Counted from the first letter of the stretch, positions 1-5,275 are shown. The stretch is 10,151 nucleotides of DNA from Erysipelotrichaceae bacterium (GCA_900759455.1 CAAEVI010000023.1:1-10151), one strand, 5' to 3'. Made by a program: numbers and translations. Notes: generated from the letters alone by a model not told the origin.

Positions 1-61
1 TACATTAGGTTTCATCTATATATTACAGAAGGGTAGAAAGGAAAATGATAAAAATGTTATG

Positions 62-89
62 ACAAGGTACATTTGTATCATACAAGGTA
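62..89 (+). repeat. Direct repeat ACAAGGTA x2 ahead of the recombinase gene
   Basis: ACAAGGTA occurs at 62-69 and again at 82-89, exactly 20 bp apart, about two helical turns. The second copy contains the only ribosome-site-like bases (AAGG) for the ATG at 93. The arrangement could be an operator, or chance. The first 92 bases hold no recognizable gene. One frame stays open from base 2 to a TAG near 124 and could be the tail of an upstream gene, but the peptide was not recognized. Confidence 0.3.
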
Positions 90-92
90 AAA

Positions 93-446
93 ATGCATAT
101 ACCAAAAGTTTGGATCTATTCTAGGGTATCCACCAAAGAACAATCAAGATTGCTTGAGTTTCAGAAAGAACTCTTATTGGGATTCTCGGAACACTTTCAT
201 TTCGATGTATACGGAGTCTGTGATGAAATCGGTAAAGGAGACAGCTTAGATCGTAATGTGTTGAATAACCTGATGATTCATATTCAACGTCATGATTTTG
301 AGATCTTGCTGATCTATGATTGGACGAGAATTTCGATCTACAGAGATCTTTTTATGGAGTTTAAGATGCTTTGTGAACAAAACCATATTTCTATATTTGA
401 AATGCAATCATTTGAGAAACATGATCTGTTGGAGGAACTGAGATGA
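93..446 (+). CDS. Serine recombinase catalytic-domain protein lacking the DNA-binding region
   Basis: The 117-aa product matches the N-terminal catalytic domain of resolvase/invertase serine recombinases. YSRVSTKEQ at residues 9-17 holds the conserved Arg11 and nucleophile Ser13. DEIGKGDSLDR at about 44-54 corresponds to the D-x-G-x-S-G-x-x-x-x-R block, and the TRIS segment in the second half corresponds to the RLSR block. The family's C-terminal helix-turn-helix is missing, so the protein is unlikely to recombine DNA alone. It may act with a partner, act as a regulator, or be a remnant. Its TGA stop (444-446) overlaps an ATG at 443 that is preceded by GGAGGA at 431-436, so translation of the next reading frame appears coupled. 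The catalytic-domain identity is secure; the role in the element is unknown. Confidence 0.75.
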   Translation: MHIPKVWIYSRVSTKEQSRLLEFQKELLLGFSEHFHFDVYGVCDEIGKGDSLDRNVLNNLMIHIQRHDFEILLIYDWTRISIYRDLFMEFKMLCEQNHISIFEMQSFEKHDLLEELR

Positions 447-489
447 GTGTTTGTATCGTCAGCAGAGTTTTCCTCTTCACATTATGGAA

Positions 490-930
490 ATGAAGCTTAT
501 GGGGTTCAATTATAACAGAGAATATCAAAAGTGGCTGGCATGGAAAGAGAAAGAAGAGGCATTACTTAGACGGTTAAATACTCCGGAACATAAGATAAAA
601 GAATTAAGACATTATGATTTCGATGATTTTAAACGTACTAGGAATATTGTTTCAAGGCAAATGCCAACTAAGGAGGATTTTTTTGATTACCAACCTTTTA
701 AAGATCATAAAATCATCTCTTCCATTGATGAGATGCTAGATGAGATTGAACAAGAATTTCTCTATGATATTCTTTCAAATTCAGATCTGAAAACATTATA
801 TTTGTTATTCCTTCGAATCGAGGGATATAGTGTCTCGGAAATATCAGATATTTTGAAGATATCAAGAAGCTCGATTTACTATCGATTACGAAAATTAAGA
901 AAAAAAATTAAAAATTTATCAAATGTTTGA
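490..930 (+). CDS. Sigma-70 region 4-like HTH regulatory protein of the element
   Basis: The product is charged and largely helical, with a C-terminal helix-turn-helix of the sigma region 4/LuxR type: GYSVSEISDILKISRSSIYY, then a very basic tail (RLRKLRKKIKN). The first part (NYNREYQKWLAWKEKEE) resembles small sigma-factor-like proteins often found on Firmicute integrative elements. There is no sigma region 2, so it is not a complete sigma factor; it probably binds DNA or RNA polymerase to control element genes. The frame is open from a TTG at 451, with further ATGs at 484, 490 and 499. I chose 490 because it overlaps the TGA (491-493) of a short reading frame that starts at ATG 443 behind a good ribosome site. 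None of these starts has a strong site of its own. A small indel in the original start region is the alternative explanation. Confidence 0.65.
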   Translation: MKLMGFNYNREYQKWLAWKEKEEALLRRLNTPEHKIKELRHYDFDDFKRTRNIVSRQMPTKEDFFDYQPFKDHKIISSIDEMLDEIEQEFLYDILSNSDLKTLYLLFLRIEGYSVSEISDILKISRSSIYYRLRKLRKKIKNLSNV

Positions 931-1344
931 ACAAAATGGCATTTTTCCTTGCCTATATAGTGAGAGGGGTAACTCTCCAATCATTGTTCTTTGACATTTG
1001 AATAACCCATAAGACACTTTATTCATTCAACGAGCTTGCCAGCAGATACGCCATAACATCTATAGGATCGAGCGATTGCTATCTAGCTAAAAAATGATGT
1101 GGCAGTCATTCAGCCATGACTTGGATGATGATAATGATACTCCTGCCCAGCCTCAGCCCTATCAATTAGGATCACGCAAAGGGGGCAGTCACGAGAGAAC
1201 CTCGCGAAGGATAAATTCCTGTGAAAGATGGAGCCAGTCTTTGTCTTATGGTGTACCTTACAAAACAAAAATTAGAAAATGAGCATAAAAGTGATAAGGG
1301 GTCAATTATAGGCCTCTTATCCTACATAAAAAGAAGGAAATGAG
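931..1344. other. 414-bp interval without a convincing gene; hairpin before mazF
   Basis: No supported gene was found here. About 1020-1260 is richer in G and C than both neighbours. A 62-codon frame at 1094-1282 lies in it but lacks a ribosome site and gives a low-complexity, arginine/serine-rich peptide that I do not recognize. At 1293-1321 a 9-bp stem (GATAAGGGG / CCTCTTATC, one G-T pair, 11-nt loop) lies 24 bp before the mazF start. No T run follows, so it looks more like an operator or leader hairpin than a terminator. The interval could hold a structured RNA or the remnant of a lost gene. Confidence 0.4.
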
Positions 1345-1776
1345 ATGAACAAAATAATAAAGAGAGGACAAATTTACTATGCTAAATTAAATAATGGATG
1401 TGGTTCCGAACAATATGGGATTCGCCCAGTATTGATCATTCAGAATAACAAAGGAAATCAATATAGCCCCACTACTATCGTTGCTTGTATAACGAGCCGA
1501 ATTGAAACAAAAAAACATTTGCCAACACATGTATATTTGCCGAAAATTGCGGGATTAAAATATAAGTCTGTCATAATGCTGGAACAAATACATGTCATTG
1601 ATAAACGCCGTTTAATTCATAAAATAGGTCAGTTATCGCCTGAAATGATGAAAATCGTTGATTGTAAGTTGACGAAGAGTTTTGGCTTAACAGTTCATCA
1701 TAAATATGTAAAAGGAGAAAGTTATAGAAAGAAATGGAAAGAAAACAAATACCATTATGGGAACGATCATATTTAA
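1345..1776 (+). CDS. mazF: MazF/PemK-family mRNA-cleaving toxin, without a visible antitoxin gene
   Basis: The 143-aa product has the typical order of MazF/PemK ribonucleases. RGQIYYA opens the barrel, GSEQYGIRPVLIIQN (residues 20-34) carries Ser21 and Arg27, and SPTTIVACIT (41-50) carries Thr50. These align with the Ser19, Arg25 and Thr48 positions of Bacillus subtilis MazF/EndoA. LPTHV and IMLEQIHVIDKRRL are further family blocks. Known members are sequence-specific, ribosome-independent mRNA interferases. The protein runs about 25 lysine- and tyrosine-rich residues past the usual family end. The start has AAGG just upstream. No MazE-like gene precedes it, only the gene-poor stretch before the hairpin at 1293-1321. 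The 3' end overlaps the first excisionase gene by 43 bp, so it is probably co-transcribed with the recombination genes. The toxin fold is confident; its antidote, if any, is unknown. Confidence 0.85.
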   Translation: MNKIIKRGQIYYAKLNNGCGSEQYGIRPVLIIQNNKGNQYSPTTIVACITSRIETKKHLPTHVYLPKIAGLKYKSVIMLEQIHVIDKRRLIHKIGQLSPEMMKIVDCKLTKSFGLTVHHKYVKGESYRKKWKENKYHYGNDHI

Positions 1777-1934
1777 GCATTAAGGAAGCTATGAAATACT
1801 TTAATCTTGGAGAAAACAAGGTGAGGGAGTTGTCTAATTTGCCAGATTCCCATTTTGTGATTTTTATAGGTAATAAGAAATTGATCAATCGAAAGCTACT
1901 AGAAAAATTCATAAATTGCAAGTCTACAATATGA
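1734..1934 (+). CDS. xis: Tn916-type excisionase (first of a tandem pair)
   Basis: This 66-aa protein resembles small Tn916-family excisionases, winged-helix DNA-bending factors that steer the partner integrase toward excision. Typical features are IPLWER near the N-terminus, SIKEAMKYFNLGENKVREL as the DNA-recognition helices, then FVIFIGNKKLINRKLLEKF as wing and last helix. It starts inside the mazF 3' end in another frame. The in-frame TAG at 1725-1727 makes ATG 1734 the first possible start. The nearest purine-rich site (GGAG, 1714-1717) is unusually far, so translation may depend on coupling with mazF. It shares about 24 of 61 aligned positions with the next protein, so the two are paralogues. 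Family confidence is high; which copy drives excision is unknown. Confidence 0.8.
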   Translation: MERKQIPLWERSYLSIKEAMKYFNLGENKVRELSNLPDSHFVIFIGNKKLINRKLLEKFINCKSTI

Positions 1935-2000
1935 TAAATCGTACAATGGATGCGTCTTTAAAATTCAGTTATTCTTTAAGCGACGAAGGAGGTGAAAGCG

Positions 2001-2252
2001 ATGTTGGATACTATGACAAGAGAAACAAATGCAGCATTTGTAGGGTCTTCAGAAGATATGAATGAAATTCCCATTTGGCATAAGTTTAATTTAACAATTG
2101 AGGAGGCAGCAAGATATTCTAATATTGGAGTCAATAAAATTCGCGAAATAGTTTCGTATCCAGATTGTACATTTGTTTTGCACGTTGGAAGAAGAAAACT
2201 AATTAAACGCAATAAATTTGAAGCTTACCTTGAAGAAGAATACTCTTTGTGA
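2001..2252 (+). CDS. xis: Tn916-type excisionase (second of a tandem pair)
   Basis: This 83-aa Tn916-type Xis has IPIWHKFNLTIEEAARY and GVNKIREI as the helical recognition region, then PDCTFVLHVGRRKLIKRNKF as the wing and final helix. I start it at ATG 2001 because AGGAGGTGA (1987-1995) sits at ideal distance. The frame also allows a GTG at 1992, but that codon lies inside the ribosome site. Thirty-one bases separate its stop from the integrase start, which has its own AAGGAGG, the usual xis-int order of this element family. Compared with the upstream paralogue it has about 17 extra N-terminal residues and a much better ribosome site. This makes it the more likely main excisionase. Confidence 0.85.
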   Translation: MLDTMTRETNAAFVGSSEDMNEIPIWHKFNLTIEEAARYSNIGVNKIREIVSYPDCTFVLHVGRRKLIKRNKFEAYLEEEYSL

Positions 2253-2283
2253 TTACTGAATTATGACTTAAGGAGGCGCATTT

Positions 2284-3528
2284 ATGAAACCTAGAATGGA
2301 TAGTAAACGACGAATGTTGAAAACAGGAGAAGGTGTTAAAAATAAAGAAGGGCAAGAATTATATTACTTTCGCTGGACAGACGAATTTGGGAAGCGAAGA
2401 TACGTATATAGTAGTAGTTTGACAGATCTACGTGAAAAAGAAAAAAGGATACAAAGTGATAAAATTGATGGAATTAAATATAGCGGAAATACAACGATCA
2501 ATGATCTGTATAAAATATGGATGAAAAACAAAAGAGGAATCAAACCTAATACCTTTAGTAATTATCGATATATGTATGAAACATTTGTTTTCCCTGATTT
2601 TGGAAAAAGAAAAATCAGCACAATAAAAAAAAGTGATGTGAGAAGATTTTATATACAACTAATAGAACAGAGAAATTTGAAGGTGCATACAACTGATTGT
2701 GTACATGTTGTGTTATATCAGGTTTTGCAGATAGCAGTAGACGATAATTATCTTAGAAGTAATCCAGCATCAAATGGAATGTTCGAATTGAAAAAGATAA
2801 AAGGGGATGATATCGAAAAAAGAAAAGCGTTGACTGTCGAACAGCAAAATTTGTTTTGTGAAGAATTGTTAAAACCAGAAAATTTATATATACGCCCCCT
2901 CTTCCTAACTATGTTGGATACAGGATTGCGAGTAGGGGAAGCAACAGGTTTACGGTGGGAAGATATCGATTTTGAAAACAACTTTATCAGTGTAAATCAC
3001 ACATTAGTATACTATGCAACAAATGGATTAAAAGGGCGTTGTATGTATACCATTCATTCTCCGAAAACAGAGAATAGCAAACGGAAAGTACCAATGACGA
3101 AAAGATTAGCAGAGGCATTAAAAAATATGAAAGAGTTTCAAGATGAAAATAATCTTTCGTGTGAGATGATCATTGATGGTTATTCCGGATTTATCTTTTT
3201 TAATCGTTTTGGAACGGTCTTTAATCAGGGACCATTGAATAAAACGATCAAGCGTATTCAAAGGGATTGTAATTTATCACAAATTGAACATGCAAAAAAA
3301 GAAGATTTGAGTGATGTTGCATTATTACCTAATTTTACCTGCCATACGTTACGTCATACTTGTGCTACCAGACTCTGTGAATCAGGTGTAAATACTAGAT
3401 ATATTATGGAAGTGTTAGGACATGCGGATATAAAAACTACTATGAATATCTATGTGGATGTGACAAAAGAATTTAAAGAAAAGGAGTCAGTTAAGTTTGA
3501 AAACTATGTAAATCAGCTAAGCAGTTGA
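2284..3528 (+). CDS. int: Tn916-type tyrosine integrase
   Basis: The 414-aa integrase catalyses site-specific insertion and, with Xis, excision of the element. Residues 1-65 form the arm-binding domain typical of the Tn916 class (YYFRWTDEFGKRRYVYSSSL). Residues 70-160 are the SAM-like core-binding domain (TINDLYKIWM, KPNTFSNYRYMYE). Residues 180-414 are the catalytic domain. All six active-site positions are visible: Arg216 in TGLRVGEATGLRW, Lys261 in SPKTENSKRKVP, His354 and Arg357 in CHTLRHTCATRL, His380 in LGHADIKTT, and the nucleophile Tyr390 in MNIYVDVT. Length fits the family. AAGGAGG at 2270-2276 supports ATG 2284. The stop codon lies within the -35 box of the promoter for the downstream RNA antitoxin. 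The gene appears intact and functional. Confidence 0.96.
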   Translation: MKPRMDSKRRMLKTGEGVKNKEGQELYYFRWTDEFGKRRYVYSSSLTDLREKEKRIQSDKIDGIKYSGNTTINDLYKIWMKNKRGIKPNTFSNYRYMYETFVFPDFGKRKISTIKKSDVRRFYIQLIEQRNLKVHTTDCVHVVLYQVLQIAVDDNYLRSNPASNGMFELKKIKGDDIEKRKALTVEQQNLFCEELLKPENLYIRPLFLTMLDTGLRVGEATGLRWEDIDFENNFISVNHTLVYYATNGLKGRCMYTIHSPKTENSKRKVPMTKRLAEALKNMKEFQDENNLSCEMIIDGYSGFIFFNRFGTVFNQGPLNKTIKRIQRDCNLSQIEHAKKEDLSDVALLPNFTCHTLRHTCATRLCESGVNTRYIMEVLGHADIKTTMNIYVDVTKEFKEKESVKFENYVNQLSS

Positions 3529-3553
3529 CGGAATATAAAAATACGAATAAAAT
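3525..3553 (+). promoter_or_regulatory. Promoter of the type III antitoxin RNA
   Basis: TTGACG (3525-3530), a 17-bp spacer and TAAAAT (3548-3553) form a near-consensus sigma-A promoter. Its -35 box overlaps the integrase TGA (3526-3528). Transcription should start near 3560, just ahead of the antitoxin repeats. This gives the cassette expression independent of int. The assignment is by sequence match only. Confidence 0.65.
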
Positions 3554-3559
3554 ATAAAT

Positions 3560-3682
3560 GAGGATAGGGGATATCTCCTACTTCAAATATTATCCGCTAG
3601 CTGGTATGCGGGATATAAATGGCCAGCGCTTAAATATTCACCGTTAATTCGTGTACGGGATATAAAAGACGAATGGTTAAAG
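3560..3682 (+). ncRNA. Type III antitoxin RNA (ToxI/CptI-like) with pseudoknotted repeats
   Basis: Between int and the toxin gene lie two adjacent 47-nt units, 3594-3640 and 3641-3687, identical at 31 of 47 positions with no indels. Each forms two interleaved stems. P1 pairs unit positions 1-4 with 15-18 (CCGC/GCGG in unit 1, CCGT/ACGG in unit 2). P2 pairs 7-12 with 29-34 (GCTGGT/GCCAGC and ATTCGT/ACGAAT). The 3' strand of P1 lies in the P2 loop, which is an H-type pseudoknot. Nine of the 16 differences fall in these stems and keep pairing. GGGATATAAA is invariant. A degenerate partial copy with GGGATAT (3568-3574) and AAATATT precedes unit 1. In known type III systems such repeats are cut by the toxin into pseudoknots that bind and inhibit it. 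Position, repeats, pseudoknot and downstream terminator all match that class; the RNA itself is inferred. Confidence 0.85.
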
Positions 3683-3687
3683 AATGC
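3594..3687 (+). repeat. Two 47-nt tandem antitoxin repeats
   Basis: Unit 1 starts CCGCTAGCTGG at 3594 and unit 2 starts CCGTTAATTCG at 3641. GGGATATAAA recurs at 3610-3619 and 3657-3666. The exact 47-bp period without indels, and variation concentrated in paired positions, argue for selection on RNA structure rather than on sequence or protein. Confidence 0.85.
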
Positions 3688-3714
3688 CTCATTCGATAAA
3701 GTGGGGCATTTTTT
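3683..3714 (+). terminator. Rho-independent terminator between antitoxin RNA and toxin gene
   Basis: AATGCCTCA (3683-3691) pairs with TGGGGCATT (3702-3710) in a 9-bp stem with one T-G pair and a 10-nt loop, followed by TTTT. It ends the antitoxin transcript just before the toxin ribosome site. A terminator here is a hallmark of type III systems: it keeps antitoxin RNA in excess and lets only read-through reach the toxin. Confidence 0.85.
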
Positions 3715-3728
3715 CATAGGAGATCAGA

Positions 3729-4220
3729 ATGAATATAGATATAGGATATTTGTATTTTATCGATCAGAAGTTCTTTGAGTTGGTAGAGGATGATACATTG
3801 CCAAAGAACAAACCTTCTGATCAAAAGGGATATCATAACAGGCCAGCTTATTGTGCAATAAAAGTTGATAAAAGTGATTATTACTGGGTCATTCCCATCT
3901 CTTCAAAGGTAGAAAAGTATCAACAACTTTATGATGCTTCAATGTTAAGATATCATCGTTGCGATACTATTGAATTTGGATATGTTCTTGGAAAAAAGAA
4001 TGCATTTTTGATACAGAACATGTTCCCGGTAACTGAGAAATATTTTTTGAATGTATATATTGATAAGAACACAAATCGACCTGTTGAACTATCAAAGAAA
4101 GTAAAAAAGAGTCTTCATGCGAAAGCAAACAGGGTTTTGTCATTATATAGGATCCAAGGTATCAAGCTAATGTTTACAGATGTAGAGAAGATTCTTAATA
4201 AGCTAGACATTCGTGACTAA
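3729..4220 (+). CDS. ToxN/AbiQ/CptN-like type III toxin endoribonuclease
   Basis: The 163-aa protein fits the size and motif order of ToxN/AbiQ-type toxins, MazF-fold endoribonucleases inhibited by a repetitive RNA. An N-terminal strand (IGYLYFIDQKFFELV) is followed by HNRPAYCAIKV (residues 36-46), then YYWVIPISSKVEKYQQLYD (51-69). The latter corresponds to the catalytic-region P-L-[ST]-S block of ToxN/AbiQ. CDTIEFGYVLGKKNAFLIQN (78-97), PVTEKYF (100-106) and a helical C-terminus with KANRVLSLYR and the final FTDVEKIL complete the pattern of Firmicute CptN-like members. AGGAG at 3718-3722 supports ATG 3729, right after the terminator. Context adds weight: promoter, pseudoknotted repeats, terminator, toxin. 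It may stabilize the element or abort phage infection. Family recognition is from memory of motifs, not a database search; the subfamily (CptIN versus ToxIN) is uncertain. Confidence 0.85.
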   Translation: MNIDIGYLYFIDQKFFELVEDDTLPKNKPSDQKGYHNRPAYCAIKVDKSDYYWVIPISSKVEKYQQLYDASMLRYHRCDTIEFGYVLGKKNAFLIQNMFPVTEKYFLNVYIDKNTNRPVELSKKVKKSLHAKANRVLSLYRIQGIKLMFTDVEKILNKLDIRD

Positions 4221-4235
4221 GTGTGTGAATTTCAG

Positions 4236-4263
4236 GTGCACCAAAGTACACCAATCGTACACC
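4236..4263 (+). repeat. Three phased GTRCACC direct repeats, candidate integrase arm sites
   Basis: GTGCACC (4236-4242), GTACACC (4246-4252) and GTACACC (4257-4263) are spaced 10 and 11 bp, one helical turn each, so they present the same DNA face. Tyrosine integrases of the Tn916/lambda type bind short direct repeats near element ends through their N-terminal domain. The position between the last cargo gene and the metG junction fits that role. Binding is inferred. Confidence 0.6.
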
Positions 4264-4314
4264 ATTTACCGTAAATTCAATCAATCGATACATGAATAAG
4301 TAAAGACAAATGCA

Positions 4315-4344
4315 TTATCTAGCATTGAAAAAAAAGGATATAAT
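4315..4344 (+). promoter_or_regulatory. Possible outward promoter at the element end
   Basis: A perfect TATAAT (4339-4344) points toward the metG fragment. The best -35 match at 18-bp spacing (TTATCT, 4315-4320) is weak. It could give transcription of the severed metG 3' end from within the element. An ATGATG directly at the -10 box opens only six codons. The evidence is thin. Confidence 0.3.
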
Positions 4345-4388
4345 GATGAATAACGTTCTATAAAGATTTTCTAAGACAATTCCCGCAT

Positions 4389-4847
4389 ATGAAGCTGATC
4401 GGCGGTTCCAAAGGTGCTCAGAAAACGGTGAAGACACAGGAAAGTGCACCGGTGACATCTGTAAAGGAAATTGATTTTTCCAAAGTCGAAATCGAACCTT
4501 TGTTTGAAGATATGGTTGATTTTGAAACATTCAGCAAATCAGATTTCCGTGCGGTGAAGGTCAAAGAATGCCGTGCTGTTCCAAAGAGCAAAAAGCTGCT
4601 GGAATTTGTTCTGGATGACGGTACAGGTAAAGACAGAACGATTTTAAGCGGAATTCATGATTACTATGAACCGGAAGAACTGGTTGGAAAAACATTGATC
4701 GCTATCGTAAATCTGCCTCCTCGCAAGATGATGGGCATTGATTCCTGCGGTATGATCATTTCAGCGATCCATCAGGAAGACGGACATGAAGGGCTGAACC
4801 TGCTGATGGTCGATGACGCTATCCCGGCAGGAGCTAAACTGTACTAA
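4389..4847 (+). CDS. metG: Methionyl-tRNA synthetase C-terminal tRNA-binding domain, severed 3' end of metG
   Basis: The 152-aa product matches the appended C-terminal domain of bacterial MetRS, an OB-fold related to Trbp111/Arc1p that dimerizes and binds tRNA. Seen blocks are DFETFSKSDFRAVKVKECRAVPKSKKLL (about residues 44-71), ILSGIHDYYEPEELVGK, VNLPPRKMMGIDSCGMI and the terminal PAGAKLY. The MetRS catalytic core (Rossmann fold, KMSKS) is absent. The frame is open back to about 4350, but no codon there is a usual start, and ATG 4389 has no ribosome site, as expected for the tail of a longer gene. Its composition differs from the element and it starts right at the element end, so I infer that the element split metG near the boundary between catalytic part and tail. 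It may still be expressed as a free tRNA-binding protein, but weakly. Confidence 0.8.
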   Translation: MKLIGGSKGAQKTVKTQESAPVTSVKEIDFSKVEIEPLFEDMVDFETFSKSDFRAVKVKECRAVPKSKKLLEFVLDDGTGKDRTILSGIHDYYEPEELVGKTLIAIVNLPPRKMMGIDSCGMIISAIHQEDGHEGLNLLMVDDAIPAGAKLY

Positions 4848-4882
4848 AACGAAGTAAAACTTCAAGCTGAAAGAGAAAATAG

Positions 4883-4923
4883 AAAAAACGCTCAGAAATG
4901 CATGCATTTTGAGCGTTTTTTTT
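4883..4923 (+). terminator. Rho-independent terminator after metG fragment
   Basis: AAAAAACGCTCA (4883-4894) pairs with TGAGCGTTTTTT (4910-4921), and inside it AAATGCATGCATTT is self-complementary. A long T run follows on the plus strand and a matching A run precedes, so it could work in both directions. It marks the end of the original metG transcript. Confidence 0.85.
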
Positions 4924-5067
4924 AGATCATGATTACGGATAAAAATCAAGGATCAATCCTCATTGTTCTCCGTCGGGATGAATATATTGCAGTAATATCT
5001 AGCCATATTGAATAAGCATGTTTTCAATTGATATCGGCCAGTGTTCAGGAAAGATTTCATATTCCTA

Positions 5068-5096
5068 TTGACATTACATTTCAATGAATATATGAT
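5068..5096 (+). promoter_or_regulatory. Consensus promoter for the 59-aa membrane protein
   Basis: TTGACA (5068-5073), exactly 17 bp, then TATGAT (5091-5096) is a near-perfect sigma-A promoter. Transcription from about 5103 would give a leader of roughly 170 nt before ATG 5276, very AT-rich at first. The remaining gene-free stretch, 4924-5275, shows nothing else I can name. Confidence 0.65.
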
Positions 5097-5275
5097 TAGC
5101 TTAGAAATAATAATTATATTATTTGATAATATTTTTATTCAATAAAGAAGAAAATGCAAAGTATATAAAAAATGGGAATTATGTCATTAAGAAAAATCTT
5201 ACATTGCGCTGCACACTCATCATAAAATGTTTTGCCAGGCTTTGATTGTGATTTCTAATTAAGGAGGAGTCTTGA

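Larger units (their letters stand above)
1..4385 (+). mobile_element. Right (integrase) end of a Tn916-type integrative element, left end outside window
   Basis: This stretch carries a standard recombination module: two small excisionases followed by a tyrosine integrase, all on the plus strand. A recombinase fragment, a sigma-like regulator and two toxin-type ribonucleases accompany it. It is visibly more AT-rich than the metG fragment that starts near 4383. Putative arm-type repeats at 4236-4263 and the sudden start of a metG C-terminal domain place the right junction at roughly 4350-4390; the exact base cannot be fixed without the empty site. No relaxase, coupling protein or type IV secretion gene is visible, so whether the element is conjugative, mobilizable or only integrative depends on sequence to the left. 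The boundaries are inferred. Confidence 0.75.
4221..4388. other. Right-end junction region of the element
   Basis: This gene-free stretch between the toxin stop and the metG fragment holds three phased GTRCACC repeats (4236-4263), an odd-centred palindrome ATTTACCGTAAAT (4264-4276), and a TATAAT box. Base composition shifts from AT-rich to more balanced near 4383. The element-chromosome junction most likely lies in the last 40 bases. Confidence 0.5.

Noticed and set aside
1094..1282. 62-codon plus-strand frame
   Set aside because: There is no ribosome site before ATG 1094/1097, the peptide is rich in Arg, Ser and Gln without a recognizable fold, and the interval may have another function. 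Left as part of a gene-poor region.
1595..1921. 108-codon minus-strand frame
   Set aside because: It is antisense to mazF and xis, which have strong family matches; a shadow.
1976..2212. 78-codon minus-strand frame
   Set aside because: It is antisense to the second xis and has no features of its own.
3594..3687. CRISPR-like or integrase arm-site reading of the 47-nt repeats
   Set aside because: There are no spacers between units, the units differ at 16 positions, and the differences preserve pairing. This favours an RNA antitoxin.
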